From assembly GCF_018873765.1 (NCBI RefSeq), contig NC_057922.1:43482321-43546320 (forward strand): a stretch of DNA of 64,000 bases, given 5' to 3'. Shown here one piece after another: positions 46,360 through 56,584 of this stretch. Position 1 is the stretch's first letter; the number at the start of each line of letters is the position of its first letter. The notes beneath the pieces were generated by a model, which saw nothing but the letters and a program-made list of their open reading frames with translations, made no database searches and had not been told where the DNA came from. Source of the stretch: Telopea speciosissima. Taxonomy: Eukaryota > Streptophyta > Magnoliopsida > Proteales > Proteaceae. A program made the position numbers and the translations under genes.

Positions 46360-46635
46360 GGGTGTGTGTAGGGGCAGCAAGGGGTGGGGGTGAGTGTGTG
46401 GGTGTGTGAGTGTGTGTAGGGGCAGCAAGGCCTGGGGTGAGTGTGTGAGTGTGTATAGGGGCAGCAAGGGGTGGGGGTGAGTGTGTGACTGTGTGACTGT
46501 GTAGGGGCAGCAAGGGCTGGGGTGAGTGTGTGAGTGTGTATAGGGGTAGAAAGGGGTGGGGGTGACTGTGTGACTGTGTGTAGGGGCAGCAAGGGCTGGG
46601 GTGAGCGTGTGAGTGTGTGTAGGGGCAGCAAGGGA
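46360..46635. repeat. Minisatellite upstream of the bHLH fragment
   Basis: Seven copies of gtaggggcagcaagg (one variant), each followed by a ggtg/gtgtgtg-rich spacer, at 40-60 bp spacing. Alternate copies share spacers (ggggtgggggtgag and gctggggtgagtg forms), a higher-order period near 100 bp. The long minus-strand frames through it are a side effect of the repeat. Confidence 0.85.
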
Positions 46636-46706
46636 AGCTAGAGGTCATAGTTAGAAATTAAGAAAAGAGTTTGAGCAAAAAAAGGAAATAGGAGAGGTTG
46701 CAATAA

Positions 46707-47192
46707 ATGTCTGCAAGAGGAGTTATGTTCTTCACGAAGCTTAACCAGAGGTTCTATGCATTGAGGGCTGTAGTGCCCAACATCTCAAAGATGGACAAAG
46801 CATCCTTGCTTGGAGATGCAATCTCCTACATCACTGAGCTTCAGAAGAAGCTTAGGGACATGGAATCGGAGGGAGAGAAATTTTCTAACCAGCCCACAGA
46901 GACGGGGGCTTCAGAAGAGAACTCCACAGAGGTTCGGATGCGACCACCTAACATTGACATTCAATCTGTCCATGATGAGGTTATCATACGGGTGAGCTGC
47001 CCATTGGATTCACATCCTGTATCAAGAGTCATCACTGCGTTTAAAGAGGCACAAATCACAGTCTTGGAATCAAAGATCTCTGCAGGAAATGATACTGTTT
47101 TTCATACATTTGTAGTCAAATCTCAAGGATCAGAGCCGCTGACAAAGGACAAGTTAGTTGTCGCCTTCTCTGGTGAACCCAATACCTTGTAG
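46707..47192 (+). CDS. Truncated bHLH (JAM/bHLH13-like) protein without basic region, inside the CACTA
   Basis: A 161-residue open frame. From residue 11 it reads [20 protein letters not shown], then [19 protein letters not shown]. This is helix 1, loop and helix 2 of the MYC2/JAM bHLH group, which acts in jasmonate signalling. The C-terminal ACT-like dimerisation part follows (about 85-155: [20 protein letters not shown]) up to a natural-looking end. The basic region that should precede KLNQ (ERQRRE) and the ~300-residue N-terminal JAZ/MED25-interaction part are gone. Residues 1-10 come from unrelated sequence, so the ATG is fortuitous. Full family members are ~450-600 residues. Such a protein could dimerise but not bind DNA. 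Expression is not shown. It may alternatively be called a gene fragment. Confidence 0.7.
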   Translation: MSARGVMFFTKLNQRFYALRAVVPNISKMDKASLLGDAISYITELQKKLRDMESEGEKFSNQPTETGASEENSTEVRMRPPNIDIQSVHDEVIIRVSCPLDSHPVSRVITAFKEAQITVLESKISAGNDTVFHTFVVKSQGSEPLTKDKLVVAFSGEPNTL

Positions 47193-49154
47193 CATTCTTC
47201 TCAATTTGGATAGATATTTGGATCTGATCCCATTTAGTTTTTAGACTTAGTTTGTAGAATGGAGAACCCATTGGAAGTAAATTTCGTTTTACAAAGTTCT
47301 TAATATACAGGAAGGGAAGTATAGTGAACTGGATGTTACTATCCGTTGGTTGTTTTTAATATACTAATCAACCGTGCCTTCGGTATTTATAGACATATTC
47401 ATTTCATTTTGCCAACTGGGGAGCTAGATTTGCAGGCTAATCTGTAAGTTGACACAACCTCTACTATTATTTCTTTGATTTGTTGTCCATAGAGGTACTC
47501 ATTCTCATGTGTTTTTTTACTTGATTAGTAGTTTTCAGTTCTCTACTATTGTTTCTTGATTATAAGCTCAAAGAGATGTTTCAATCCATTACACTTTTCT
47601 AATCATCGATTCCTGTTTCTTTTCCCCTCGTTTTTTCGTTTTTGTGATCTCACAGTCACTGTATTAAACTTACTCAGATGGAGGAAGACAGATTTATAGA
47701 TTTCGATAAAGTTGAATTTATTAATCTGATTGAATTTGTTCCAGAGATCTTGGCTCTGTCCTTCCCAAATCCATCCAAAAGGCAGGTATAAAAGGGTGTT
47801 TTATTTTTTTTCTAAGGGGAATTATTTTCTTTTCATTCTGGAACCTTCAAGTCTGAGACTAGGTTTATACTTTTTAAGTTTGTATGTATGTATGAATATA
47901 GTAAGATGTAAGGTGTGGTGCCAAAATCCTGTATGTTCATCGCCGAAAACTCAGATACGAAAAGCAGCGATGGATAATGGATTATATTCGTGTTGCGTAG
48001 TGCTTCCTCACATTGATCAAGTACTACGAGTAGCATTTGACTACAGACCAGTTTACTTTTAAGAAAGAGAGGTATCCACAGACCACTTGACTTTAATTTG
48101 AGATCCAGCTGAGCTGAGTTTTGAATTTCATGTTATTCATTTTCTCCTCCAGAAACCCAAGTCTTTGTTTTGTTTTATTTTTTTTCTGTTCTACATCCAG
48201 AAAACTGAAAAATTCATCTCAGAGACAGTTGCATTCTTAAATCTGAGAGAGAAATCTCTCCTATCAGAACCTTAAGATAGAGGGGATCCGCAGACCACAT
48301 AATGCACAAACTCTCCTTAGTCAGGGCTTGGGAATGGTAGCACATAAACACTGGCTTTAAAAAAAATTCACTAAACATAAGATAGTAAATGGATCAGAAT
48401 ACATACTGTAGTGAATTACTGTCACTGTTATTGATAATACTGTATTTAATGCTTCCAAGGAACACTGAGGTCAGTCCATCAAATTTTTACAAGTCAAATG
48501 GCTTGGTTAAGGATTTGACTGTTGGCTGACAATGTGAAGAGTTATGGTATCGTAACTATGACTTTGGGATTATATGGTTAGGGGTTTTGTGGTTTGTATT
48601 TTATATTTTTAGACTTCGGTTGATTTGCATGTGAAGGAAACTACTCTCATCAATGTCACCTCTTCACACGTGTGGCCATATGTTGGAGAGAGAAATTTTT
48701 TTTTTTGGTGGCTGTTGTCAATTTAATTTCCTCTGCTTCACAGCAGATCTTTAATTCAGTTTTCATAGGTCAATGGCTCTATCTCTTTCTTAACTAGACT
48801 GGATTGATGCTTTAGTTTACCTCTAGCATATGGATAATGCATTTTTGGTACAATATTTGAAGAATGGTAGTTAACTACCTCTCCAGGTTAGCTTCAATAT
48901 TTTAACATAATTAATTAACTAACCTTCAATATTTCTGGCAGAAAGTACTATTGGAAAATCTCAAGATGGAGCTGTTGAGACTGGGGACAACAACGTCAGA
49001 TTCATACTTGGGATTGTGAAATGGGGAGATAATAATCAAAAACACGAAGAGAGCTGATTTGGTACATGACTGCACCATAAAAGTTTTCACTCCATTCCCA
49101 GAGAACAGCAAGACACCCAACCGCTTGGACTTAATGCTTTGTTTGTTTATTCAG

Positions 49155-49185
<31 letters not shown>

Positions 49186-51470
49186 CTAATCTATTTCTTT
49201 GTCTCACACAGGTTGTGTCAAACGTATTGGATATGAAGTTGTGAGATGATTTGAAACGACTGAAGAATATTAGGTAATCTTAATTGGTTTGTATTGATTT
49301 TCTTTTTCATGTAGTATTTCCTAAATGATTGAAATGGGTTTCTTCTGTAGGATTCATCAACTAATTGTATTTCTGGTGGTTTATCTTGGGAGCATTATGG
49401 CAATTTTTAAAAGAAATAAAATCGGCCTTGGAATTTTTTTTTCTCCCTTTTGTTATACTGTTCTTTCGTTTTTTCTGTTTATCCTGGATTTTCTAGGATG
49501 AATGCGAACACAAAGATTGGAAGGTAGTACCACTGAAATGGCTATATAATCTTAACTCCATTTTCCAAGATAATGCCCTATGTTCCAACCTAAATCTCGG
49601 TACAGATACTTGTTCATCCATTCTAAAGAGGAACCCACCTAAAAAAGAAATGAATTCCTCAAGACTTGATCAACCCCACCTGGTTACAACAGAAGCAGGT
49701 CTCAAATGTTGTTACAATGGTAAAGAAATGGAAGGAGAAATCGTTACAGAGACGAAACTGGATGCAAGGAAAAATACAGAGGGTATTTTATTTTATTTTT
49801 TTTTTAAATGAAAGGAATTTTAGTTCATTTAACATATCTCACGGCATACAGGTTGTTCTCATTCTTTCCTCACACTGCAGGTGGTAATCTAAAGAAGTAG
49901 TTTAGTTGGTTTTATTAGTTTTTGAAGGAAATAAAAGCTTCATGGTTCTTGGCAAGATCATCATCTTGCTCCACAGTGAGAAGGTTTCGTTCACGACACC
50001 ATTGGTACTCCCATGATGGTAAGAACGAAGAAAGAGTACATGATGCTAAATTGCTAAAACAAGCGGAATCATTCTTCTACAAGCTAATAAAGGAGTATAC
50101 TCTAAGATCACGAAGCTTCCTCAGCAAATCCAAAAATCAAAATGCAGGTTTGATTTCTTAGAATCTACAAATCTCAGAATTTAAACCAACGAAAGGAGTA
50201 CCTGGTAGCTTGTGAGAGTCTCCAAGAACAGTCCGACAAGAGCAATTTTTCCACAGATTGCAGATAAAACTCTGGTAAGGGATTTGCAAAATAAAAAATG
50301 TTAGTATTCGTTCAAAATCAGAGAGAGAGAAAAAATTACCTCAGACAATAATGAGTCTCCAATCGAGTTCCAAAAAAGCCACGAACAAGAAATCCTACAG
50401 GTTTGTGCTAGAACTATTTTCTCTCGGAGGAAATTTGCATAAAACTAATCTAGGGAAAGTGAGCGACAGGCACAAAAAACAGAGAGAAGCAGTGAAAGAA
50501 AACTCTCAAGAGATTGAGAAGATTGAGAAAACTATCTCTCAAGTAAACCAGAGGAGATTTAGTAGGGATGAAAGTGTAAGGCGGAGATAATCAACGGATT
50601 TCACGGGAAGATGGATGCATCGTGTAGAAGAGATCGAATTTGAGCGGGGAAATACAAGAGGAAGCGGGCTGAGGAGGGAACCTCAAAGGGTAATTTGTGC
50701 CGCACAAAAGTAACTTGTGCCTATCAAAATAGAATGAGATCTCCCAATAAAAATAAAAACAAGATAATGAGATCGTGCAATTACTTATCCAAACCTACCA
50801 CCGTGTACTTAGATTTACTTACCCAAAAAAATTCGTTGGGATGGTACTTGGATTTAGTTAATCAAAAAAATTAATTAAAAAGCAGGTACATGGATTTAGT
50901 AATGTATTGGTCTTGATACCGATCTAGATCGATCTGTGACAGTTTCGATCGGATAGATATAGCCTTGTATTCTTCCAAAAATCAGATTTTTTTTTTTTTA
51001 CATTTTTACCCTCGTTCTTATCGATCTGCTTATATGGATTGGTCAGGGTGTCAAAATCAAACCGAAACCGTTTAACGAAGCCGAATCGAATCGTTTAAGT
51101 TGTGAAACCGTATAATAAACGGTTCGGTTATGGTTTCAAAATTGAGGCCGTTTAGTTAAATGGCTTGAGCCGAATTGAACCATTTAAAATTGAAACGTGA
51201 AACCGTTTAATAAATGGTTCGGTTATGGTTTCAAAAGTGAGACCGTTTACTTAAACAGTTTGAACGGAACCGAACCATTTAATCGAAACTAGACCGTTTA
51301 ACACACTTAGGAATCAATATCAGTCTCCACCGATATCGATACGAATCAGCCAATCCGATACCAATTCCGCAAACGATGGCTGGGTATGGGAATTCAAAAA
51401 GGTATAAGCATTTAATTTTATGGGTAGAAAGGTATATACAACTTTATCGATGTAAAGGTATAAGCAATTT
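47193..51470. other. CACTA interior, right part, unassigned
   Basis: 47193-47340 is probably bHLH 3' UTR carried along. Later pieces look exon-like, but none is recognised. They include tgttccag/AGATCTTGGC...GGCAG/gtataa at 47743-47786, a frame 48955-49040, a frame 49922-50161 (SHDGKNEERVHDAKLLKQAE) and a frame 50351-50590. 50910-51040 and 51300-51370 hold cggtatcg-type words. 51060-51300 holds aaccgtttaa/ggttcggtt repeats typical of hAT MITEs, but without clean ends. Confidence 0.35.
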
Positions 51471-52068
51471 TAAGGGTGTAAATCGATTTGGATTTTGAGA
51501 TTCAAACTTAAATCGAATTGCTCGGTACGGTTCGACTTGATTTTTATTCAGTTCTGAACATCAGTTGTTATACGATTCGGCTTGGTTCCTATACTATAAT
51601 ATACAATATATAAAATAATATATTATACTATAATATTATTATTATTATTATTATAAAATCTAATAATAATATTAATATAATGTATACTATATATATATAT
51701 ATATATATATTATAATGTATTGATATTTTTTTTGGTAGAGTATAATGTATTAATATACTATAATATATTAGTGGGAAAGAGAACGCTACATGGTCCGGTC
51801 CAGCCTGTGGACCCTGCACCCAGACACAGGGCATGTCGCGTCCTCAAAGATTTCCCCCTTTCATGAGGATGAGGCATTCATTTTCGTGTGGCACTGTGTC
51901 TAGATGTAGGGGTCGTGCCTCGCACGTGACTAGGTAACATTATTTCTCCCTATATTAATATATTATAATAAACTAGTATCCAAAATTTGTTTGGATTTGG
52001 TTCTGAAATTCGGTTTGACCTATTCGGTCTGGTTTTAGTTTTGGTTCTGGTACGAATTGGCACCCTTA
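51471..52068. mobile_element. hAT-type MITE nested in the CACTA
   Basis: Starts TAAGGGTGTAAATCG and ends ATTGGCACCCTTA (inverted). The flanking 8-mers are agcaattt and tgcaatta, sharing the inner six bases. The interior has ggttcggttt-type subterminal words and an AT-rich middle, and it is itself interrupted by a 178-bp MITE (51773-51950). Confidence 0.65.
51773..51950. mobile_element. Mutator-type MITE nested in the hAT MITE
   Basis: Starts GGGAAAGAGAACGCTACATG and ends with inverted wording GTAACATTATTTCTCCC. The flanking 9-mers are TATATTAGT (51764-51772) and TATATTAAT (51951-51959), 8 of 9 alike. Same family as 9715-9904. Confidence 0.75.
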
Positions 52069-52439
52069 TGCAATTAGGCAAAAGATCTACACATGTACGC
52101 ACACCCTTACAAAAAGTGAGGGCTCTATAAGTATTTTTATTTTTAATTTGGGAGAGGATTTCCACACAGGCGGTGTGAAGAGCAATCTGCACACTACACC
52201 AATAGTGTTTTAACAAAAGTATTATTTATGTGAAACCCACATTTTTAGAAATAAATAAAAAAATAAAAAAAATTTATGCAAGAGGGAGTTCTTCCACCGT
52301 GTAAAAATAATAAACGGAAATTTCAGATATCACAATCACATTCCTCCACTGTGTATATACGTTGTCGTAGACCTACCTTTAATGGCGGTCTTCGGCAACC
52401 GCTACCATAGACGTCCGCTAAAGTATATTATTTGATAGG

Positions 52440-53330
52440 TAGAGAAATTAGGGCTGACAAGTTGGGGGATAAATATAGTTATCGTAGTTTTAAATACCGC
52501 ATCAATAAGTATCTCATATAACTACGATTTTGTTTCTGCCATTATAAGGTCCTCTATTATTGCTGTTTTTAATACCGTAACCATAAGTATCCCCTATTAC
52601 TACACTTGTTAATTACAGTTTTGTGTCCGTAGTTATAGGGTCCGCTTTTTACTGTGGTTTTGAATTCCACAATAATAAGTATCTCATATTACCGCGATTT
52701 TTAACTGCGGTTTTGTTTCCACAGTTATAGGGGTCATCTGTTACTGCAGTTTTAAATACCACAGCAATAAGTATCATATATTATTGAGCCTTTTAACTGC
52801 GGATTGGTTTTCGCAGTTACAGGGTCCTCTGTGGCTACGGTATTTAGAACTGCAGCAATAAGTACCCCATTTTACTACAAATTTTAACTGCGAATTTGTT
52901 TCTGCAGTTACAGGGTCCTCTGTTGCTATAGTCTTAAATACCGTAGTAATAAGTATCTCATATTACTGTAATTTTTAACTACGATTTTGTTTCCACAGTT
53001 ACAGTATTATCTATTGTTGCGATGTTAAATACCGCAGTAATAAAAATATCATATTACTGCGATTTATAACTGTGGTTTTGTTTCTGTAGTTAGAGGGTCC
53101 TTTGTTACTACAGTTTTAAAAATGCAATAATACGTATTCTATATTACTGCGATTTTTGACTGCACTTTTGTTTCCACAGTTATAAAGACATTTGTTAATG
53201 CGGTTTGTAAATACCGTAGCAATAAGTATCCCATGTTACTGCACAAGAAGAAACCACATTTACAGGACATTTATAGTTGCGGTTTTAAAAAACTGCAGTT
53301 AACTATGTGTAGCTACAAGTGTATTTTGTT
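52440..53330. repeat. Right subterminal repeats of the CACTA
   Basis: About eight units of ~110 bp, each with ttactgcgatttttaactgc, a gttttgtttccgcagtta-type string and agggtcctctgtt. The composition matches the left field (tgcggt/accgca words). It ends next to the inverted CACTA tip. Confidence 0.85.
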
Positions 53331-53344
53331 GTAGTCATGATCGA

Positions 53345-53428
53345 TCTAGAATTCTCCTCATTCCTTAGCTATTTACAAGGCTTCTAGAGAAGCCTTGTAA
53401 ATAGCTAAGGAATGAGGAGAATTCTAGA
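53345..53428. repeat. 84-bp near-perfect palindrome at the CACTA/LTR junction
   Basis: Two 41-bp arms (53345-53385 and 53388-53428) are exact inverted copies around a 2-bp centre. The right arm is native LTR sequence, also present in the 5' LTR near 40490-40545. The left arm is an extra inverted copy that lies between the CACTA end and the LTR. Confidence 0.9.
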
Positions 53429-53801
53429 GTTCTCCAAGTAGCTAGAATCCTCTACAAAGGAGGTAGGAAGGTTCTAGTCTGTTAGGCTAGAAAGTTCTCC
53501 ACCATTGGATGGAGGATACTTGTAAATATCTTAGGTATTCTTTGGGATCCAGGTTGCCTATAAATAGAGGTGGCCTCATTTGACCAAGGCACCACCCAAC
53601 CAACTAACCAAGCAAGTGAGCATATTCAAGCATTGTACTCAAAGCTTTCTAGTGCAATACAAGTTCCATTCTCTCAAACACTCTTGTGTTTCCTAAGTTC
53701 TCTTCCCAAGTCCCTTGCTAGAGTTGTGGAAAGGCTGACTTAGTGCTAGCATGAGTGCTAAGTGCAGGCGCAGTTGCTTAGAGAGGTCTAAGTCCGTGAC
53801 A

Positions 53802-55284
53802 AATCGCTGACTTGCATCGTTCAATCATTGTGCTGGCGTAGGGAACAATTTTGCACCATAGATACATTGGATCATTCCAGCCCTTGGAAGTCACTTTAAT
53901 GTTGGAGAAGCTCAAACCCGAGACAGACCTGTGCTTTACACCATGATGTCGCAAGCAACAGAACCAAGCGGATAGTACAATCTAATCTTCTATGCAACCC
54001 AAATTCATTCTCTGTCCCTACTGCTAAATAACCCCTAATTACATGAATGGCTCCTACTGTCAATCGGTTTAGTTCAATTTTTTTTATTAAATTCTGGTTC
54101 TGTTCAGAATACAATATATACAAACCAAAACTGAAAATTTTCCCTAACATCAAAACCGGAACCGAACTGAATTCATTTGGTTTTATTCGGTTCCTATTCA
54201 ATTTTTGTATCCAGTTTCATTCAGTTCATTCATATATAGTACGTCTTGGTAATTCTATTCAAATTCGATCTAAGCGAAAGCAACTTGCTAAAACAAATAA
54301 AGTTAGGAAGAAAATCACAATCTCATGAAGATACAGTCCCACTAACCTTTCAACCTTTTTTACATACTCAACAAATAAACCCGCATAATAGGTAATTCTA
54401 CACAAATCAACGAAGACACATGATTATAGGGTTTAGTAAGGATTAGGTTCAGTTTGGTTTCATATGTTTTATAGTTAATGGGTTCGGTTCAAACATACAA
54501 TTTTTAATGTAAAAACGAGCTGAATGAAATTTCACTTTTCTAAACCAAAACCAAACTGATTTTTTTCGGTTCAAATTGATTTGATTTTAGCGGTCAGTTT
54601 TCGTTCCAGTTCTAAATTGACACCCTAATTGGTGTATAGGTTGTTCAGATTTTTTCCAAACCCAGCCCACACTTCCCCATAAAAAAAAATGATTAGCCTG
54701 GGCTTGAGCCCTAATCCATGATTGCCAAAGTTTGTTTAAGCACAAGGACGCATGAGCTTCAGATGTCCGATAGTTTTATTTGTCATAACATCTTTCCACA
54801 TGGTACAAATAAGTAGACAAGATTAGAAAACTTTCTGAACCTATTTGATCAAGAAACCTTTTGCCTTTTTTGATGAATAATGAAAATTTAATCTACCACT
54901 GGCATGTTCAATGGAGTCCAAATTTTGTAGACCATTTAAGTTTCAATGCAAATAGAGTTGCCAAGTGACTAGTTACAGATATTTGGCAATCTGAAAGACT
55001 ATAGGAGAGTGCACAATATTGTGGAAGAACCGTAGACATTCATAGATAGACATGGAGAAAGATGTGAATACACAAGGGAGCAAATGGTTGAATTTGGGGT
55101 CTAAGATTTGACAAGTGATCTTTTCAGACTATATATCCACTATCTAATGCTTGGAATTTTCACATCCTTTTGCCACATGGTAAAATTTTGAGAACCATTG
55201 AGGGAAGCTTATCTTATCAAAGCTGTGAAAAGACATTTTTCCTATCAGTTGCACACTATTTGTCTATTACAAGCAGTACGGTTT
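53802..55284. other. Gene-free stretch with a probable hAT MITE
   Basis: At 54055-54627 a segment opens tactgtcaatcgg and closes ctaaattgacaccct, with ggttcggtt/aaccgaacc words inside. It looks like an aged hAT MITE, but its flanks do not give a convincing 8-bp duplication. The rest is AT-rich without a gene. Confidence 0.4.
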
Positions 55285-55451
55285 GGATTGAGCTCCTCTC
55301 CAAGGACCAGCACACCCAGGGGGCATCCAGCCGTTGGGTTGTGCTGCACACATCCCTAGGCATGCATTGAGATGTGTGCGGCACATCCCAACCCTTGGAT
55401 GCCCCCTGGGCACTCCCTGGGTACTGAGCTCCTTGGAGAGGAGCCGGATCC
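55285..55451. mobile_element. Mutator-type fold-back MITE (copy 2 of 2)
   Basis: Same family as 18066-18234 (both start ggattgagctcctctcc, share tgatgtgtgcggca-like and cccaacccttggatgcc words and end ggagaggagccggatcc). The flanking 9-mers are gtacggttt and ggaaggttt, 7 of 9 alike. Confidence 0.75.
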
Positions 55452-56584
55452 GGAAGGTTTGGCCTATATCCATTCCGTGGTTGATGGAATCTTGTAATTC
55501 TACTGCTACGAGCTTTGCTCATTCTCATGAATGGACTTTTGGTTACCAAAAAAAAAGGAACACTATATAGAGGCATTAAAAATGGTTTATAGCTAACTTA
55601 GTATGATAATGCATCTTGAATAACCTCCACACAGGTGTCCATTAGTCTCGGTTTGCATAGCTTCTTCAGCAATGGCATGGGACTAAAGATTAATAATTAC
55701 CAACTTACATACCTAATAACACACGAACATTAAAACTAAAAATCTAGTCCAAGATGGTAAATAGTGTTCGGAAGCTACCAAGGCCAAGTAGTGATGTCTT
55801 CAAGAACATAAATGTTGGGCAATGTTGTAGAGCTTCCTTTATTGCCATACCCTGCAGCACAAAAAATGAGCATTAAAAAGTTTGAAAAAAGAGAGGCATA
55901 CACATCCAAGGCAAGAACCTGGACTGACCAACATGAAGAACATGAAGAAACAGGGCACTGAGCTCCAAGAACATAATACCCAAGGCCTAATCTAAAAATG
56001 AGATAGAACTTACATGCAAGTCAAAAAAAAAAAAAAAAAAAAAACTTTATAAAACTAAAATGAGTGATAAGAAATAAGCTTAAAATTATAAGAAGGGGAG
56101 ATGACCATTGAAACAATTCTTGCTCAAGTGCTTGTTGTAAAGCTGTCTGTAGCATAATTTTTCAAACTGGATCTGACGAGTAATTGGTGGATTAAAGTTG
56201 AACTTTCTTCTTTTTCGGTTCAGTTACAATATAGAACTATAATCTTTTAATTTCAAAAAATCGATAAGTTCGATCTTGATTTATTTTTAGGCTCCATTTG
56301 TTTCAATGCAAAAAAAAGTTGGAAAAGAAAAATTTTCCTATAAAATAGAATTTCCAATGTTTTTTTAGCTCTATTTGTTTCATTATAAAATCCTTCTTTA
56401 CGTAAAAATTTTCAACATATGCAGTGTCTTCTTTTAAAAAAAACAAAAAACTATTTTGCATTAAATTAAACAATAAAAAAAATCCTATTTTATAGGAAAA
56501 AACCATACGCTGATTCGTACCTCAGAATATGAATCATCACCTCTCCTCATTTCCAAACAAGAGAAAAGACCACCCGAAGAAGAT
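55452..56584. other. 3' flank of NLR copy 3
   Basis: 55618-55885 and 56280-56500 match, in the same order, the flank downstream of the intact NLR (10185-10500 and 10530-10790). Between them lie an A run (56021-56044) and non-shared sequence. No separate gene. Confidence 0.5.

Larger units (their letters stand above)
43270..53336. mobile_element. CACTA (En/Spm) transposon carrying host gene pieces
   Basis: The left end has CTACAACAAAAATGG (from 43271) and the right end has the inverted form TATTTTGTTGTAGT (to 53335). These are the classic CACTA tips CACTACAACAAAA with the outermost bases altered. Both ends have long subterminal repeat fields, another family hallmark. The LTR of the surrounding element is interrupted exactly at these points. 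At 10.07 kb it shows no TNPD/TNPA-like frame, so it is non-autonomous. It holds a bHLH gene fragment (46707-47192), a probable GC1-type exon (45463-45536), several unassigned exon-like pieces with splice-like borders (around 44340-44540 minus, 47740-47790, 48950-49040, 49930-50150), a minisatellite and a hAT MITE. A 3-bp target duplication could not be confirmed. Confidence 0.85.
40329..53801 (+). mobile_element. TR-GAG type Ty3/Gypsy-derived LTR element, split by a CACTA
   Basis: A fossil. The 5' LTR is 40329-40912 (584 bp, TGTCA...TGACA ends). A primer site like initiator tRNA-Met (tggtattagagc) follows at 40917. The interior codes for a Gypsy-type gag with a zinc knuckle (CFLCDRPHWAKDC) and an aspartic protease (VMVDTGATHNFVS), with no integrase, polymerase or RNase H. 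A purine tract (about 43099-43111) precedes the 3' LTR, which is 43112-43269 plus roughly 53388-53801, cut apart by the CACTA at 43270-53336. Flanks share aatc (40325-40328; 53802-53805). Without the insertion it is about 3.4 kb, the size and make-up of TR-GAG elements. It is broken, with several breaks. The LTRs differ by several percent by eye, so it is moderately old. Confidence 0.8.

Noticed and set aside
46207-46648. Overlapping minus-strand frames rich in His, Pro, Thr and Cys
   Set aside because: Produced by the GT-rich minisatellite; all three frames are open simply because the repeat lacks stop codons.
43270-53336. Normal bHLH gene at its native locus, flanked by unrelated repeats
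   Set aside because: The gene lacks its first ~300 codons and basic region, and the whole block interrupts an LTR at both ends in a way that only a single inserted element explains.
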